Made by a program: the position numbers and the translations under genes. From Burhinus oedicnemus (lineage: Eukaryota > Chordata > Aves > Charadriiformes > Burhinidae): a DNA stretch of 64,000 nucleotides. The notes beneath the pieces were generated by a model. That model was not told the DNA's origin and made no database searches. It saw only the letters and a program-made list of their open reading frames with translations. The stretch spans positions 910,414 to 974,413 of the forward strand of contig VFFE01007669.1 of assembly GCA_008921705.1 (NCBI GenBank), in the 5' to 3' direction. Numbering within the stretch: position 1 is the stretch's first letter; each line of letters begins with the position of its first letter. Shown here in pieces: positions 53,601 through 59,472 of this stretch.

Positions 53601-54989
53601 AAAAACAAACATTAGAACCTGGGAAAGCTCCCCGTGAAATAAGGTGCTTGCCACACTTTGAGGTTTGAGTCCGAACACAATGCTCCTATAGCTATAGGTA
53701 TATATACACCTGTCTTTTAGGCTGACTGACTGAATCCTGAACGTTATTTCTGATGCCTCTGGCATTTCAGCAGAGTTCTGCATGTCCTCTTTATCAAAAG
53801 TGTGATCTGAGCTGTCTTAAATCCCAGGATCCCCTGCTCATCATCCCTAGGTGTTCTATTTTTGAAGCATTTAACAAACAACTTGCAAAGAGTTCACTCA
53901 TTAGTAGAAGTAGTTTAAGAAATGTAGGAACACACAATGTCTTAAAAAGCTTGGAGGCATCTTCATCAGCCTTTGGACTTTTGTCAGTATCTTCTTTGAA
54001 GTCCAGGTCACTGTTCCCTGTCCTGCACGTGGCTTCTAATCTGCATTAGGAAAAACATCTGCCCATACAGTGATACTGTGTGCAGTTGTGCAATGTGTTG
54101 TCTGTGGAGTTCCCTAGTCAAACTAGCCTACTGTGTGAAATAACTTTTCTGTCCGCTTATGCCTGTCCCCCTACTCTGTCTGAAGTCCTTTGTCCTACCA
54201 CCATTTCCAAAGTCTTCAATACCTGTGCTTTATAATTAGATTTGATACCTTTTCTTCTGAAACATGTATTCTGTTCAAATTTTCCTTTTGCTGACAGCTT
54301 GGTTAGTGGTTTCCCTAACGTTTTGGCTGTTCTTTTGTTGTGTTTGAATGAGAGAAATCAATTTACACAGCCATGTGTTCTTTTCAGTTTGAGCGATAGA
54401 TGACATAATTTGGCAGTATGTGGCTGACTTCACATACACAGAGTCCCTCAATAATGCAGCAATTGTATAGCCTCAGAATTCACGGATAGACAGATTTCCT
54501 TGATTGTCATGGTACTCAAAACTGCCAGACTGACTTGGGAGGTAGCCAAAGAACGGTGGTGAAAAACAGTGTTAGGAAGTATCTAGTTGCACTTATAGAA
54601 TAGCACCCTGCTGTTGAGAGAATCTTTTGGGTATAAAAGGGTCATTTAGTATTTGTAATAAATTCATCAAGATCTGCCGTCAAGTCTCATCACTGAGTCC
54701 CAAAGCCTTTTAAAGGTGGCTTTTAAATTTCAGGATGAAAAGGTGCCTATTTTTCTTTCTGCTGTTTTTCTGCTTTATGTTTTCTAGTGCCATTCACATG
54801 TATGTTCACACACTGTCTTACTTATCAGTGATAGCTTTTTGTGGGGTTTTTTCTTTTAGGTCTGAGCAGTACTTTGGGAGCCCAAGTGATATGGCTTCTG
54901 CAGCAGAACACATTAGAGAGAAGATGAAGCTAGTTAGCCTGAAAAAGCAGCAGCTGAGACAACCAGAAGCCACTACCCCAGAGAGCTAA
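8595..54989 (+). CDS. SESTD1: SESTD1, SEC14 and spectrin domain-containing protein 1 (whole coding span, 16 of 17 coding exons present)
   Basis: Splicing the listed exons gives 1976 coding bases from ATG at 8595 to TAA at 54987-54989. The product starts [20 protein letters not shown] and ends QPEATTPES, which I recognise as SESTD1. The N-terminal SEC14/CRAL-TRIO-like domain covers roughly residues 1-155 and ends in the [15 protein letters not shown] block; spectrin repeats occupy roughly residues 275-600 (boundaries from family memory). SESTD1 is reported to bind phosphoinositides and phosphatidic acid, to associate with TRPC4/TRPC5, and to act with Dapper and Vangl2 in planar cell polarity. 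One internal exon, estimated at 115 bases and encoding about residues 390-427, is missing between 43840 and 45199, most likely inside the N gap. With it the protein would be 696 residues, the length I recall for mammals. No frameshift or premature stop appears in the exons present. Confidence 0.97.
8650..14664 (+). other. SESTD1 intron between coding exons 1 and 2
   Basis: About 6 kb of AT-rich sequence. It contains a G/T-rich low-complexity tract at about 11002-11054 ending in a poly-T run. No coding sequence, RNA gene or mobile element was recognised. Confidence 0.85.
11002..11054. repeat. G/T-rich low-complexity tract with poly-T end
   Basis: The strand is almost purely T and G, with runs of three to four G followed by 14 T. 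It has the same composition as the other G/T tracts in the window. Confidence 0.65.
14665..14773 (+). CDS. SESTD1: SESTD1 coding exon 2
   Basis: Acceptor AG at 14663-14664 follows a TTTTTTTCCCCC tract; the donor is the non-ideal GTGATT at 14774. The 109 bases complete Gly19 and encode [15 protein letters not shown] and [17 protein letters not shown], leaving two bases (AG) of Ser55. This is part of the SEC14-like domain. Phase enters at 1 and leaves at 2, matching both neighbours. Confidence 0.96.
14979..15220. repeat. Imperfect inverted pair of low-complexity tracts
   Basis: The left arm (14979-15031) consists of T runs with GG and GGGG. The right arm (15170-15220) consists of A runs with CC and is close to its reverse complement. 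They are separated by about 140 bases, so the transcript could fold into a long imperfect U/G:A/C hairpin. The match is by composition and spacing, not an exact palindrome. Confidence 0.5.
17260..17315. repeat. 56-bp A/T-only stretch
   Basis: Uninterrupted A and T, including ATATATAAATATATATAAAATA-like content, the longest pure A/T run I noticed in the window. Such tracts unwind easily and can serve as matrix-attachment-like DNA, but nothing here shows function. Confidence 0.8.
18440..18530 (+). CDS. SESTD1: SESTD1 coding exon 3
   Basis: Acceptor TTTCTTCCTTTAG ends at 18439; donor CAG|GTAAAT starts at 18531. The 91 bases complete Ser55 and encode [20 protein letters not shown] then [10 protein letters not shown], residues 55-85 of the SEC14-like domain. 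[13 protein letters not shown] corresponds to a central beta-strand segment shared with the SEC14 domains of the TRIO/DBL family. The exon ends in phase 0. Confidence 0.97.
18531..20605 (+). other. SESTD1 intron between coding exons 3 and 4
   Basis: A 2.1-kb AT-rich intron. I saw no repeat family, RNA gene or coding sequence in it. Confidence 0.85.
20606..20719 (+). CDS. SESTD1: SESTD1 coding exon 4
   Basis: Acceptor TTTGTTTTACAG ends at 20605; donor GAG|GTATGT starts at 20720. It is 114 bases, exactly 38 codons, phase 0 to 0: [20 protein letters not shown] followed by [18 protein letters not shown] (residues 86-123). It continues the SEC14-like fold. Confidence 0.97.
27996..28066. repeat. 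C/A-rich low-complexity tract
   Basis: Runs of A interrupted by CC and CCCC, the complement of the G/T tracts elsewhere in the window. Confidence 0.65.
30931..31092 (-). mobile_element. CR1 LINE 3' fragment, antisense, diverged
   Basis: On the + strand it reads ATCACAGAGTAATTCCAA, TTGGAAGGGACCTCAGGAGG, CTCTAGTCCAACTTCCTGCTC and so on. This is the well-known complement of the CR1 3' end in birds (pattern TTGGAAGGGACCT...TCTAGTCCAAC). The element is 5' truncated, as most CR1 copies are, and lies in an intron in the orientation opposite to SESTD1. The boundaries are approximate. Confidence 0.88.
32256..32369 (+). CDS. SESTD1: SESTD1 coding exon 5 (end of SEC14 domain)
   Basis: Acceptor TTATTGTTGCAG ends at 32255; the donor GTTAGT at 32370 is weak for its T at +3. 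The 114 bases (38 codons, phase 0 to 0) encode [20 protein letters not shown] then [18 protein letters not shown] (residues 124-161). The G-G-x-L-x-Y-x-H-x-x-W pattern is the hallmark C-terminal segment of TRIO/DBL-type SEC14 domains. A C13 run and an assembly gap start 17-29 bases downstream of the donor. Confidence 0.97.
32370..33681 (+). other. SESTD1 intron between coding exons 5 and 6
   Basis: A 1.3-kb intron as assembled; the true size is unknown because of the N gap. Nothing else was recognised. Confidence 0.85.
32399..32418. other. Assembly gap (20 N) after a C13 run
   Basis: Exactly 20 N, preceded by 13 C (32386-32398) and followed by T-rich sequence. A fixed 20-base gap usually marks unknown length. 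Exon 5 ends before it and exon 6 follows in phase, so no coding sequence is demonstrably lost here. Confidence 0.98.
33682..33779 (+). CDS. SESTD1: SESTD1 coding exon 6
   Basis: Acceptor CTTTTTTTTAG ends at 33681; donor AG|GTGTGT starts at 33780. The 98 bases encode [20 protein letters not shown] then [12 protein letters not shown], leaving two bases of Arg194. This is the linker after the SEC14 domain; the tail is polar and probably flexible. Confidence 0.96.
33780..34165 (+). other. SESTD1 intron between coding exons 6 and 7
   Basis: A short 386-bp intron, AT-rich with a small TTA-rich patch near 34130. Nothing else was seen. Confidence 0.9.
34166..34221 (+). CDS. SESTD1: SESTD1 coding exon 7 (56-nt small exon)
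   Basis: Acceptor TTTTGTTCAAG ends at 34165; donor CAG|GTATAG starts at 34222. It completes Arg194, encodes [18 protein letters not shown] and leaves one base of Gly213. It is the shortest complete exon of the gene. Skipping it would shift the frame (56 is not a multiple of 3). Confidence 0.95.
34222..36716 (+). other. SESTD1 intron between coding exons 7 and 8
   Basis: A 2.5-kb AT-rich intron. One acceptor-like site (TTTTTTCTTTTAG ending at 35854) precedes a short open stretch but has no convincing donor. No repeats were recognised. Confidence 0.85.
36717..36928 (+). CDS. SESTD1: SESTD1 coding exon 8 (start of spectrin-repeat region)
   Basis: Acceptor TATTCTTCAAG ends at 36716; donor CAG|GTAAGC starts at 36929. 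The 212 bases complete Gly213 and encode 70 further residues (to 283), including [20 protein letters not shown], a [20 protein letters not shown] helix and [18 protein letters not shown]. Residue content is strongly helical from MDDEL onward, leading into the first spectrin repeat. This is the longest exon in the gene. Confidence 0.97.
36929..40466 (+). other. SESTD1 intron between coding exons 8 and 9
   Basis: A 3.5-kb intron. It holds a pyrimidine-rich patch near 38640-38815, a modestly GC-richer islet at about 38930-39180 and an (AAT)5 repeat at 39845-39859. None could be assigned to a gene or named element. Confidence 0.85.
39845..39859. repeat. (AAT)5 microsatellite
   Basis: Five perfect AAT units inside an intron, flanked by A-rich sequence. 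Confidence 0.9.
40467..40589 (+). CDS. SESTD1: SESTD1 coding exon 9
   Basis: Acceptor TCTTATTGACAG ends at 40466; donor AGT|GTGAGA starts at 40590. A second GT two bases upstream would break the frame, so 40589 is the end chosen. The 123 bases (41 codons, phase 0 to 0) encode [20 protein letters not shown] then [21 protein letters not shown] (residues 284-324). [13 protein letters not shown] and the QKHEEIES helix are typical of a spectrin repeat with its conserved tryptophan. Confidence 0.97.
40590..43645 (+). other. SESTD1 intron between coding exons 9 and 10
   Basis: A 3.1-kb AT-rich intron with a G/T-rich low-complexity tract at 41901-41982. No coding sequence was recognised. Confidence 0.85.
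41901..41982. repeat. G/T-rich tract with several G runs
   Basis: G runs of 6, 5, 3, 5 and 3 are spread through T-rich sequence. The loops are long, so quadruplex formation is much less likely than at 5610-5631. Confidence 0.65.
43646..43840 (+). CDS. SESTD1: SESTD1 coding exon 10
   Basis: Acceptor TTGTATTTGTAG ends at 43645; donor GAT|GTAAGT starts at 43841. The 195 bases (65 codons, phase 0 to 0) encode [40 protein letters not shown] and further helical sequence ending LEFHSVAQD (residues 325-389), the rest of the first spectrin repeat. Because it ends in phase 0, joining it directly to the next seen exon gives ACT TAG, an immediate stop, which shows that an exon in between is not represented. 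Confidence 0.97.
44158..44177. other. Assembly gap (20 N) that probably hides SESTD1 coding exon 11
   Basis: Exactly 20 N after a T-rich run ending TTTTTTA. The flanking phases (0 on the left, one base required on the right) demand an exon in this interval, and none is visible in the sequenced part. A gap of unknown true length is the simplest explanation. Confidence 0.85.
44555..44610 (-). mobile_element. Short CR1 3'-end remnant, antisense
   Basis: ATAGAATATTTCAGTTGGAA followed by AGGACCTACAATGATCATCTAGTCCAA is the complement of the CR1 3' terminus. The match fades after about 55 bases, so this is either a severely 5'-truncated insertion or an interrupted copy. It resembles the start of the copy at 51518. 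Confidence 0.85.
45199..45358 (+). CDS. SESTD1: SESTD1 coding exon 12
   Basis: Acceptor TTTTTTACTTTAG ends at 45198; donor AG|GTAATA starts at 45359. The 160 bases need one base from the preceding exon (G, making Asp). They encode [40 protein letters not shown] and [12 protein letters not shown], leaving two bases of Arg481 (numbering assumes the missing 115-nt exon). Part of the second spectrin repeat. Confidence 0.96.
45359..47962 (+). other. SESTD1 intron between coding exons 12 and 13
   Basis: A 2.6-kb intron. It includes a strongly diverged CR1-like segment at about 46635-46810; the rest is unassigned AT-rich sequence. Confidence 0.85.
46635..46810 (+). mobile_element. Ancient, strongly diverged CR1-like segment (sense orientation)
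   Basis: The succession ATTCTGGTCCCTATTCTCAG ... AGAAGGGATATAGAATTGTT ... CCAATTAGAGGATCAAAAAG ... GGTTCTTCAGCCTAGACAGAG follows the order of the region just upstream of the CR1 3' end (CTGGGGCCC, AAGGACATGGAGCTGTT, AGGGCCACGAAGATGATCAGAGG, TTGTTCAGCCTGGAGAAGAG, as I remember it). Identity looks low, which suggests an old insertion. The call rests on pattern memory only. Confidence 0.5.
47963..48044 (+). CDS. SESTD1: SESTD1 coding exon 13
   Basis: Acceptor CTACTGTTTAAG ends at 47962; donor CAG|GTATGG starts at 48045. The 82 bases complete Arg481 and encode [19 protein letters not shown] then KCEEDAAQ (to residue 508). The helix-rich sequence lies at the junction of the second and third spectrin repeats. 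Confidence 0.96.
48045..48351 (+). other. SESTD1 intron between coding exons 13 and 14
   Basis: At 307 bp this is the shortest intron of the gene. Nothing besides splice signals was seen. Confidence 0.9.
48352..48474 (+). CDS. SESTD1: SESTD1 coding exon 14
   Basis: Acceptor TTATGTTTTTAAG ends at 48351; donor CAG|GTGAAA starts at 48475. The 123 bases (41 codons, phase 0 to 0) encode [20 protein letters not shown] then [21 protein letters not shown] (residues 509-549). AVEWLSELL carries the conserved tryptophan of helix A of a spectrin repeat, and LLEKHRKF is the family-typical helix B start. Confidence 0.97.
48475..49723 (+). other. SESTD1 intron between coding exons 14 and 15
   Basis: A 1.25-kb AT-rich intron. 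No repeats or genes were recognised. Confidence 0.88.
49724..49915 (+). CDS. SESTD1: SESTD1 coding exon 15
   Basis: Acceptor CCCCTCCAACTTTTAG ends at 49723; donor AAG|GTGAGT starts at 49916. The 192 bases (64 codons, phase 0 to 0) encode [40 protein letters not shown] and [20 protein letters not shown], ending SAEK (residues 550-613). VWKQF and ERVHRLE mark the last helix of the third spectrin repeat. Confidence 0.97.
49916..52375 (+). other. SESTD1 intron between coding exons 15 and 16
   Basis: A 2.5-kb intron, about a fifth of it an antisense CR1 insertion at 51518-52065. The remainder is AT-rich with poly-T and poly-A runs and shows no gene. Confidence 0.87.
51518..52065 (-). mobile_element. 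CR1 LINE 3' segment, antisense, well preserved
   Basis: On the minus strand, 51591-51917 is an uninterrupted 108-codon frame matching the C-terminal end of CR1 ORF2: [20 protein letters not shown], then [20 protein letters not shown], then [20 protein letters not shown] in order. The 3' terminus faces left and carries a (TAGAC)-like short tandem (complement of AGTCTAGTCTAGTCTATTCT at about 51490-51515). It is 5' truncated around 52065. The intact frame and clear similarity make it probably the youngest CR1 copy in the window. It sits antisense to SESTD1 inside an intron. Confidence 0.93.
52376..52497 (+). CDS. SESTD1: SESTD1 coding exon 16
   Basis: The acceptor follows a 17-T tract (TTTTAACAG) ending at 52375; donor GG|GTATGC starts at 52498. 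The 122 bases encode [20 protein letters not shown] then [20 protein letters not shown] and two bases of Gly654. The acidic segment ([12 protein letters not shown]) precedes the conserved [14 protein letters not shown] motif in the C-terminal region. Confidence 0.97.
52498..54859 (+). other. SESTD1 intron between coding exons 16 and 17
   Basis: A 2.4-kb intron with no recognised repeat or RNA gene. A 98-codon open frame at 53753-54049 matches nothing I know and has no splice support, so it is treated as chance. Confidence 0.87.
54860..54989 (+). CDS. SESTD1: SESTD1 coding exon 17 (terminal, stop codon)
   Basis: Acceptor GTTTTTTCTTTTAG ends at 54859. The 130 bases complete Gly654 and encode [40 protein letters not shown] and ES, then TAA at 54987-54989. 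The basic [12 protein letters not shown] helix and short Thr/Glu/Ser tail end the protein at residue 696 if the missing exon is 115 bases. Confidence 0.97.
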
Positions 54990-55610
54990 TACTCACCCTT
55001 GTCTATGAATTCATAATAGGACTTCAGTTTGTAATCCAGCATGTTTGCATATTACAGAATTTGGCATAATATATTAAAATGCATTTCACAGCTGTTATAA
55101 GCCTCATCTTTTTTCAGAGTAAATGTTCTCAGCATCTTAACACTGTACATTTATCAAGCCATAATTATTTAACATGCTATGAAACCATAGATTCCAAGTA
55201 TCTTATGAAAAGGAACTGTAAACTTTGCACTGAAATTTGCTGTAAAGCTTTACCTGACCTGTCAGCTGCTTCTTAGTTAAACAGCTGATGCAAGCTTTGA
55301 ATGGTGCTAATGAAAGTGTTAGGAGTTCCATATTATGAAATTGTAGTTCTTTGCTTCCCTCTATGCCCCAGTGATGTAGTAATTTTAGACTGTAGGTTAA
55401 GTTCCTGCAGTGTTAGACAGTGGTGACCCTATAATTTTAATTTGAAATACTTTTTTTTAAAAAAAAAATCATTTTTATTGTGCCAGTATGCAACCTGCCC
55501 ATCAAATCTTTGATATATCAAATTCATTAAACAGATGTTTTCCTATTTGTATTGATAATGTATTAAAAGCTGTTTGTGCTTAATAAAAATCATCTTTTTA
55601 AAATCTAATA
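54990..55610 (+). other. SESTD1: SESTD1 3' UTR (proximal form)
   Basis: AT-rich sequence after the stop codon, leading to AATAAA at 55582-55587 with a GT-rich element (TTTGTGCTGGTCT) shortly downstream, the usual arrangement for cleavage. The 3' end near 55605 is inferred. A longer UTR reaching the AATAAA at 56414 is equally possible. Confidence 0.7.
55582..55587 (+). terminator. SESTD1: Poly(A) signal AATAAA, proximal
   Basis: Canonical hexamer about 590 bases after the stop codon, with a GT-rich downstream element within about 40 bases. This is the best-formed candidate for SESTD1 3' end formation. Confidence 0.6.
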
Positions 55611-56413
55611 TAAATTTGTGCTGGTCTATATTCCCAAATGTCATTTCTGTTATATTTTTGTGATAAACAGTAGTAAAAATCACTCCCCCCAATATATTTA
55701 CAAAGTCTGTATAATTTTTCTTAAGAAATACTCTTTATCACACTGTAGCTCTAAGGGGAACTGCTGTTGGACCAATATTAATGGGAGCGAGAGTCCATAT
55801 TATTTTTTCCTTACTTTCTGATAGCAGTACTTACACAAAAGTAAGATAGTATGTGCGTAAGTCAGTGTTATATTAATAATAGCTTTGTTCCCATGTAAGA
55901 CTGGTACACATCTCTTGTGCTTTGTTTCTAAATCTTGTTTCCCTTTGAATAGAGAACCTTGTATAATGTGAGTATCCCTGGTAGTACCTTTGAGGTTAAA
56001 GATTTTCATCTAATGAAAAATGATTAACATGAAGTTCGTAAACAACTTAAAACCATGAGATTAGTAATAAAATGAAATTTATTGCAAAGGGAATTGGATT
56101 GAAACAAAATCAGCTGTGTGCTTAATTTGGTTAACTTCATACTCTTCAGGATTTAATCTGGATAAATTCAATATTATATTTACTGGAAATGGTGTGGTAT
56201 CTGACCATTTTAGAATACTATGTGTGAAACAACTGTAGGTCTAAGTACCTTATGTTAACTCACTGTATTTTGCTCACAGTAAAGATAATGCTCTCTTCCT
56301 GCAGGCATTGTTATTACTCTGCGGGTTTTCTTGATGGATCTGTCATTCAAATGTTGTATTTACTTATTTGTCTCAGTTTTTCCACATTTTCTCCACAGGA
56401 AAGTGATGTGTCA

Positions 56414-56419
56414 AATAAA
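56414..56419 (+). terminator. SESTD1: Poly(A) signal AATAAA, distal candidate
   Basis: Canonical hexamer in TGTCAAATAAAGCAATTTCT about 1.4 kb after the stop codon, followed by A-rich and then T-rich sequence. Use of this site would give a longer 3' UTR. A further AATAAA lies at 56066-56071. Confidence 0.45.
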
Positions 56420-56979
56420 GCAATTTCTCTATAAAAAAAATAATAATTCAAAATTAATGGCTTCTCTTCAACTTCAGTGATAAAGGTATTTTTTTCCTGT
56501 CAGGGTATTTTGGCAGAGGAAATCCTATTATTTTTTTGATGCATTTGATGCAGTGGTACAATATTACATTAATACTAGTTTAAAACCAGCTGAAGTTTCA
56601 CAGACCTTACTTTTAAAGAGACTTTTTCAATATAATCTTTAAAATTTAATTTAGTTGTTCAGTTCTGTTTGAGAAAGCTGCTGTTACTATGGCTAATATT
56701 TGGATGAGATAAATTTATTTTGAAAGAACCCAAACATGAAGAACCTGCATATATTTAATACAAAGCACAAACACAAAAGTAAATTAAGATTATATTCATT
56801 AAGAAGCACTGTTTCTCCAATTTTGCAGCATATTTTTGTAAACCAAATCTACTTACAGTAAATAATGGTCTGCAGTAAAAAACCCCATTAAAATAAGTTT
56901 ACAGTAAGCATGTGTTACAAACACTAAGATCATTTGCTGGTTTTTATTTTATTTTTTATTCTATTTTTATTCTATTTAG

Positions 56980-57127
56980 GTGTTCAATAATGCATGCAAC
57001 ACCAGAGCAGTGTCAGAAGCTCCTATCTCGTTCATGTGACAGCTGTGTGCACAATTTGGAGCTGATGACCGTTCACCCTAATAACCCCAACGTTAATTTT
57101 GGCTCTGTGTATGAAGTCCAATCTTGA
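56980..57127 (+). other. Candidate alternative terminal exon (phase-compatible with SESTD1 exon 16)
   Basis: A long T-rich tract ending TTCTATTTAG at 56979 is a good acceptor. The following sequence is open for 48 codons in the phase that exon 16 would deliver (two carried bases), encoding CSIMHATPEQCQKLLSRSCD onward and ending ...VYEVQS before TGA at 57125-57127. An AATAAA follows at 57285-57290. Base composition is less AT-rich than the surroundings. I recognise no protein family, and phase agreement has a one-in-three chance. Confidence 0.2.
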
Positions 57128-58496
57128 GGCTGTTCTTATCTGTCATCCAGCATTCCTAGAGGCCAGTGGATTCTCACTTTAACCCTATTGTCTCTAATTG
57201 AGACTGATATAACCTCTTGGGCTATGCCAGCTTTTTCTCTCTCTCTATGCTCCCTTCCTCTCTGGAATTCCTTGCCTTTAGGGAAATAAAGTGGCTGGTA
57301 ACATGCTATTTACCAGCACTTTGCAATTTTCCCATTTTCTGTGTATCGGGAATGATGGCAGTCATTTTCTAGGTCATGTTGCATGAGTCTGCCAGATATT
57401 TCTGAATCCTCTTTATGAACTCTGAGACTTCCTGTTGTACTGAAGGAATAGAATAAATGCCTTCTGTTAAGAATACTGTTGAATATAACTAATTGAGAGA
57501 CAGATTTTTGTGCTGGTCTTTTAGTCTAGCATCTGTGGTTGTACTTGCTACTGAACCTTTAGAAACGTACAACCCTTAATAGCATACAGAGTCAATGAAA
57601 TATATAGAGACATGCTAAAAGGCAAAACTGTGCTCAGTTAATCAGTTATTACTTGCCCATGCAGGTACTACTACAAGCAGTAGTGGTGGCTCTACCTGTG
57701 GTTCTTGCTCTGCACTTTTTGGTAGCAAAACTGATGTAAACGATGGAGTTCCAAAAGATGCAAATATGGTTGTTTATTTTTTAACTTAAGTCGCCTGCAG
57801 TGAGGGATACAGATGTAAGATGGGGAGATACCAATAGAATAGGGAAGGACTGATTGTAAGGATTGTCGTTCTTATACTCCTAAGTATATTATGACTAATG
57901 ACTTGGAAGTGGTGGAGTCAACCCTGTTCCATGGTAATGAAATCAATAATGAGAATTTCTAAGTTCCTGTTAGCCAAGTTTGGATGTATTTGAAATGATT
58001 CGAAATACAGTAAGCGTTTTCTTACTCTTTCTGGTAATGTAATCCTGAGCATGCTTTTTGTGACAGTGAACAGTGACCAGCATTGGAATGGTGATCAACT
58101 CAGTAGGTGTCATCCATTTTTAGTAGGGCAACAGTTGGATAGACTGGCAGTCGTATAAAATGCCATACCTATACGCTCTTTTAATTGTGAAAGGTATGTG
58201 GGCATTTTTATTAGTTTCCATAAAAATGTTTGATTCTGTTTACTGCTTGACTTTGTATTGTGATGAGTAGGACTAATTGGGTTAATTTTTTCTTGGAAAA
58301 AACAAGTTTCGACCATGGAGACTTGTTTCGCTTGTGTGACTGAGCGTTCAAATACAGTTACTCTGGAGGTACAGCAGTGGATGGAGAAGGGTTGTGTGTG
58401 CTTTGGGATTGTATAGCACTTCTTATAGCATCATGCTAGCCTAAGGATATCGGTGTCAGCTGGCAAAAAGATAGGGGGAAGACTTTTCCATCTCAG

Positions 58497-58512
58497 TAAA
58501 TAAATAAATAAA
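58497..58512. repeat. (TAAA)4 microsatellite
   Basis: Four perfect TAAA units downstream of SESTD1. Confidence 0.9.
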
Positions 58513-59379
58513 TGTAATGATGTGTTAATCTCCAGTTTCCTGAATTATTTCTACAGAATAATTTTAATCTATATAAGGAGATAATTAGGAATGAGGAAGA
58601 AAGGAAGCTTTTGAAGCTACAGATGAAATTCTGTAATAGCACATTATGTGAGCTCTGGAGCTAAAATGCTGAGAAACAGGGATGAAAGCAAAGATTTGGT
58701 GATTCCTAACTTCTGAAGTCTATCCCTCATATCTCTCCAGACTCTTGCAAGAGTAAAAAGGGAGTCAGCACTGTAAAAATGCTTAGTTATGGTAGACTTC
58801 TGTTCTAATTTAAAGAAAAAAGATCAGAAGGTTGGTCTAAGCATACAGGACCTCAACCCGTACGTGTGTAATAGCTGCCAAAGCAGCTGAATGAGAACTG
58901 CAGGGCCAAAACCTGTTTGAATATCTGGAATTTACATAACATTGTTCCAACAGGATAATTAATTAATGATCTCTTTGGAGAGTTATCTGTTGTCTTTTTC
59001 AGGTTTGTGGAAAAGTTATATTCTCTGAAATAAAAGATACAAAGGCAAATAGTCAAGCAGTTATGTTACTTCTGGTTTCAACTTGCAGAGTCATTTGGAA
59101 TCCCAGTAGACTGAGTCTTTTCTGTAGTGCGTCATTTCCACAGTTTCTTAATACGTAACAACCAAAGGGTAGGCTATTGCTGCATTACTCCTGGGGAATC
59201 AAAATCAGATGTTTGAAAAGTACACTGGGCTATCATTTTAAAGTCACTGATTCCCACAATCATCACGGTTTTGTTTGCTCCACTTAGATAGTCCAATCAT
59301 TATAGTGTTGATGTCTGTCAAGACTGCATCTTAATTGAAAATTCTATTAAAAATTGACTAATTGCATGCCTTTTCCAAG

Positions 59380-59472
59380 GATATGGAGCCAAGGATTTTT
59401 TCAAGATATTTTTCATCTGATGCTCAATGGGGAGGTAGTTTTGTTGTGGAGATTCATTGTGTGGAAATACAG
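59380..59472 (+). other. Exon-like open block of unknown identity
   Basis: The block is bounded by CCTTTTCCAAG (acceptor-like, ends 59379) and CAG|GTAAGA (excellent donor, starts 59473). It is 93 bases, phase 0 to 0, open for 31 codons starting DMEPRIFSRYFSSDAQWGGS. No family is recognised; it may be a chance combination. Confidence 0.12.

Noticed and set aside
53753..54049. 98-codon open frame on the + strand in the last intron
   Set aside because: No recognisable family, no splice signals at sensible positions, and composition like neighbouring intron; likely chance.
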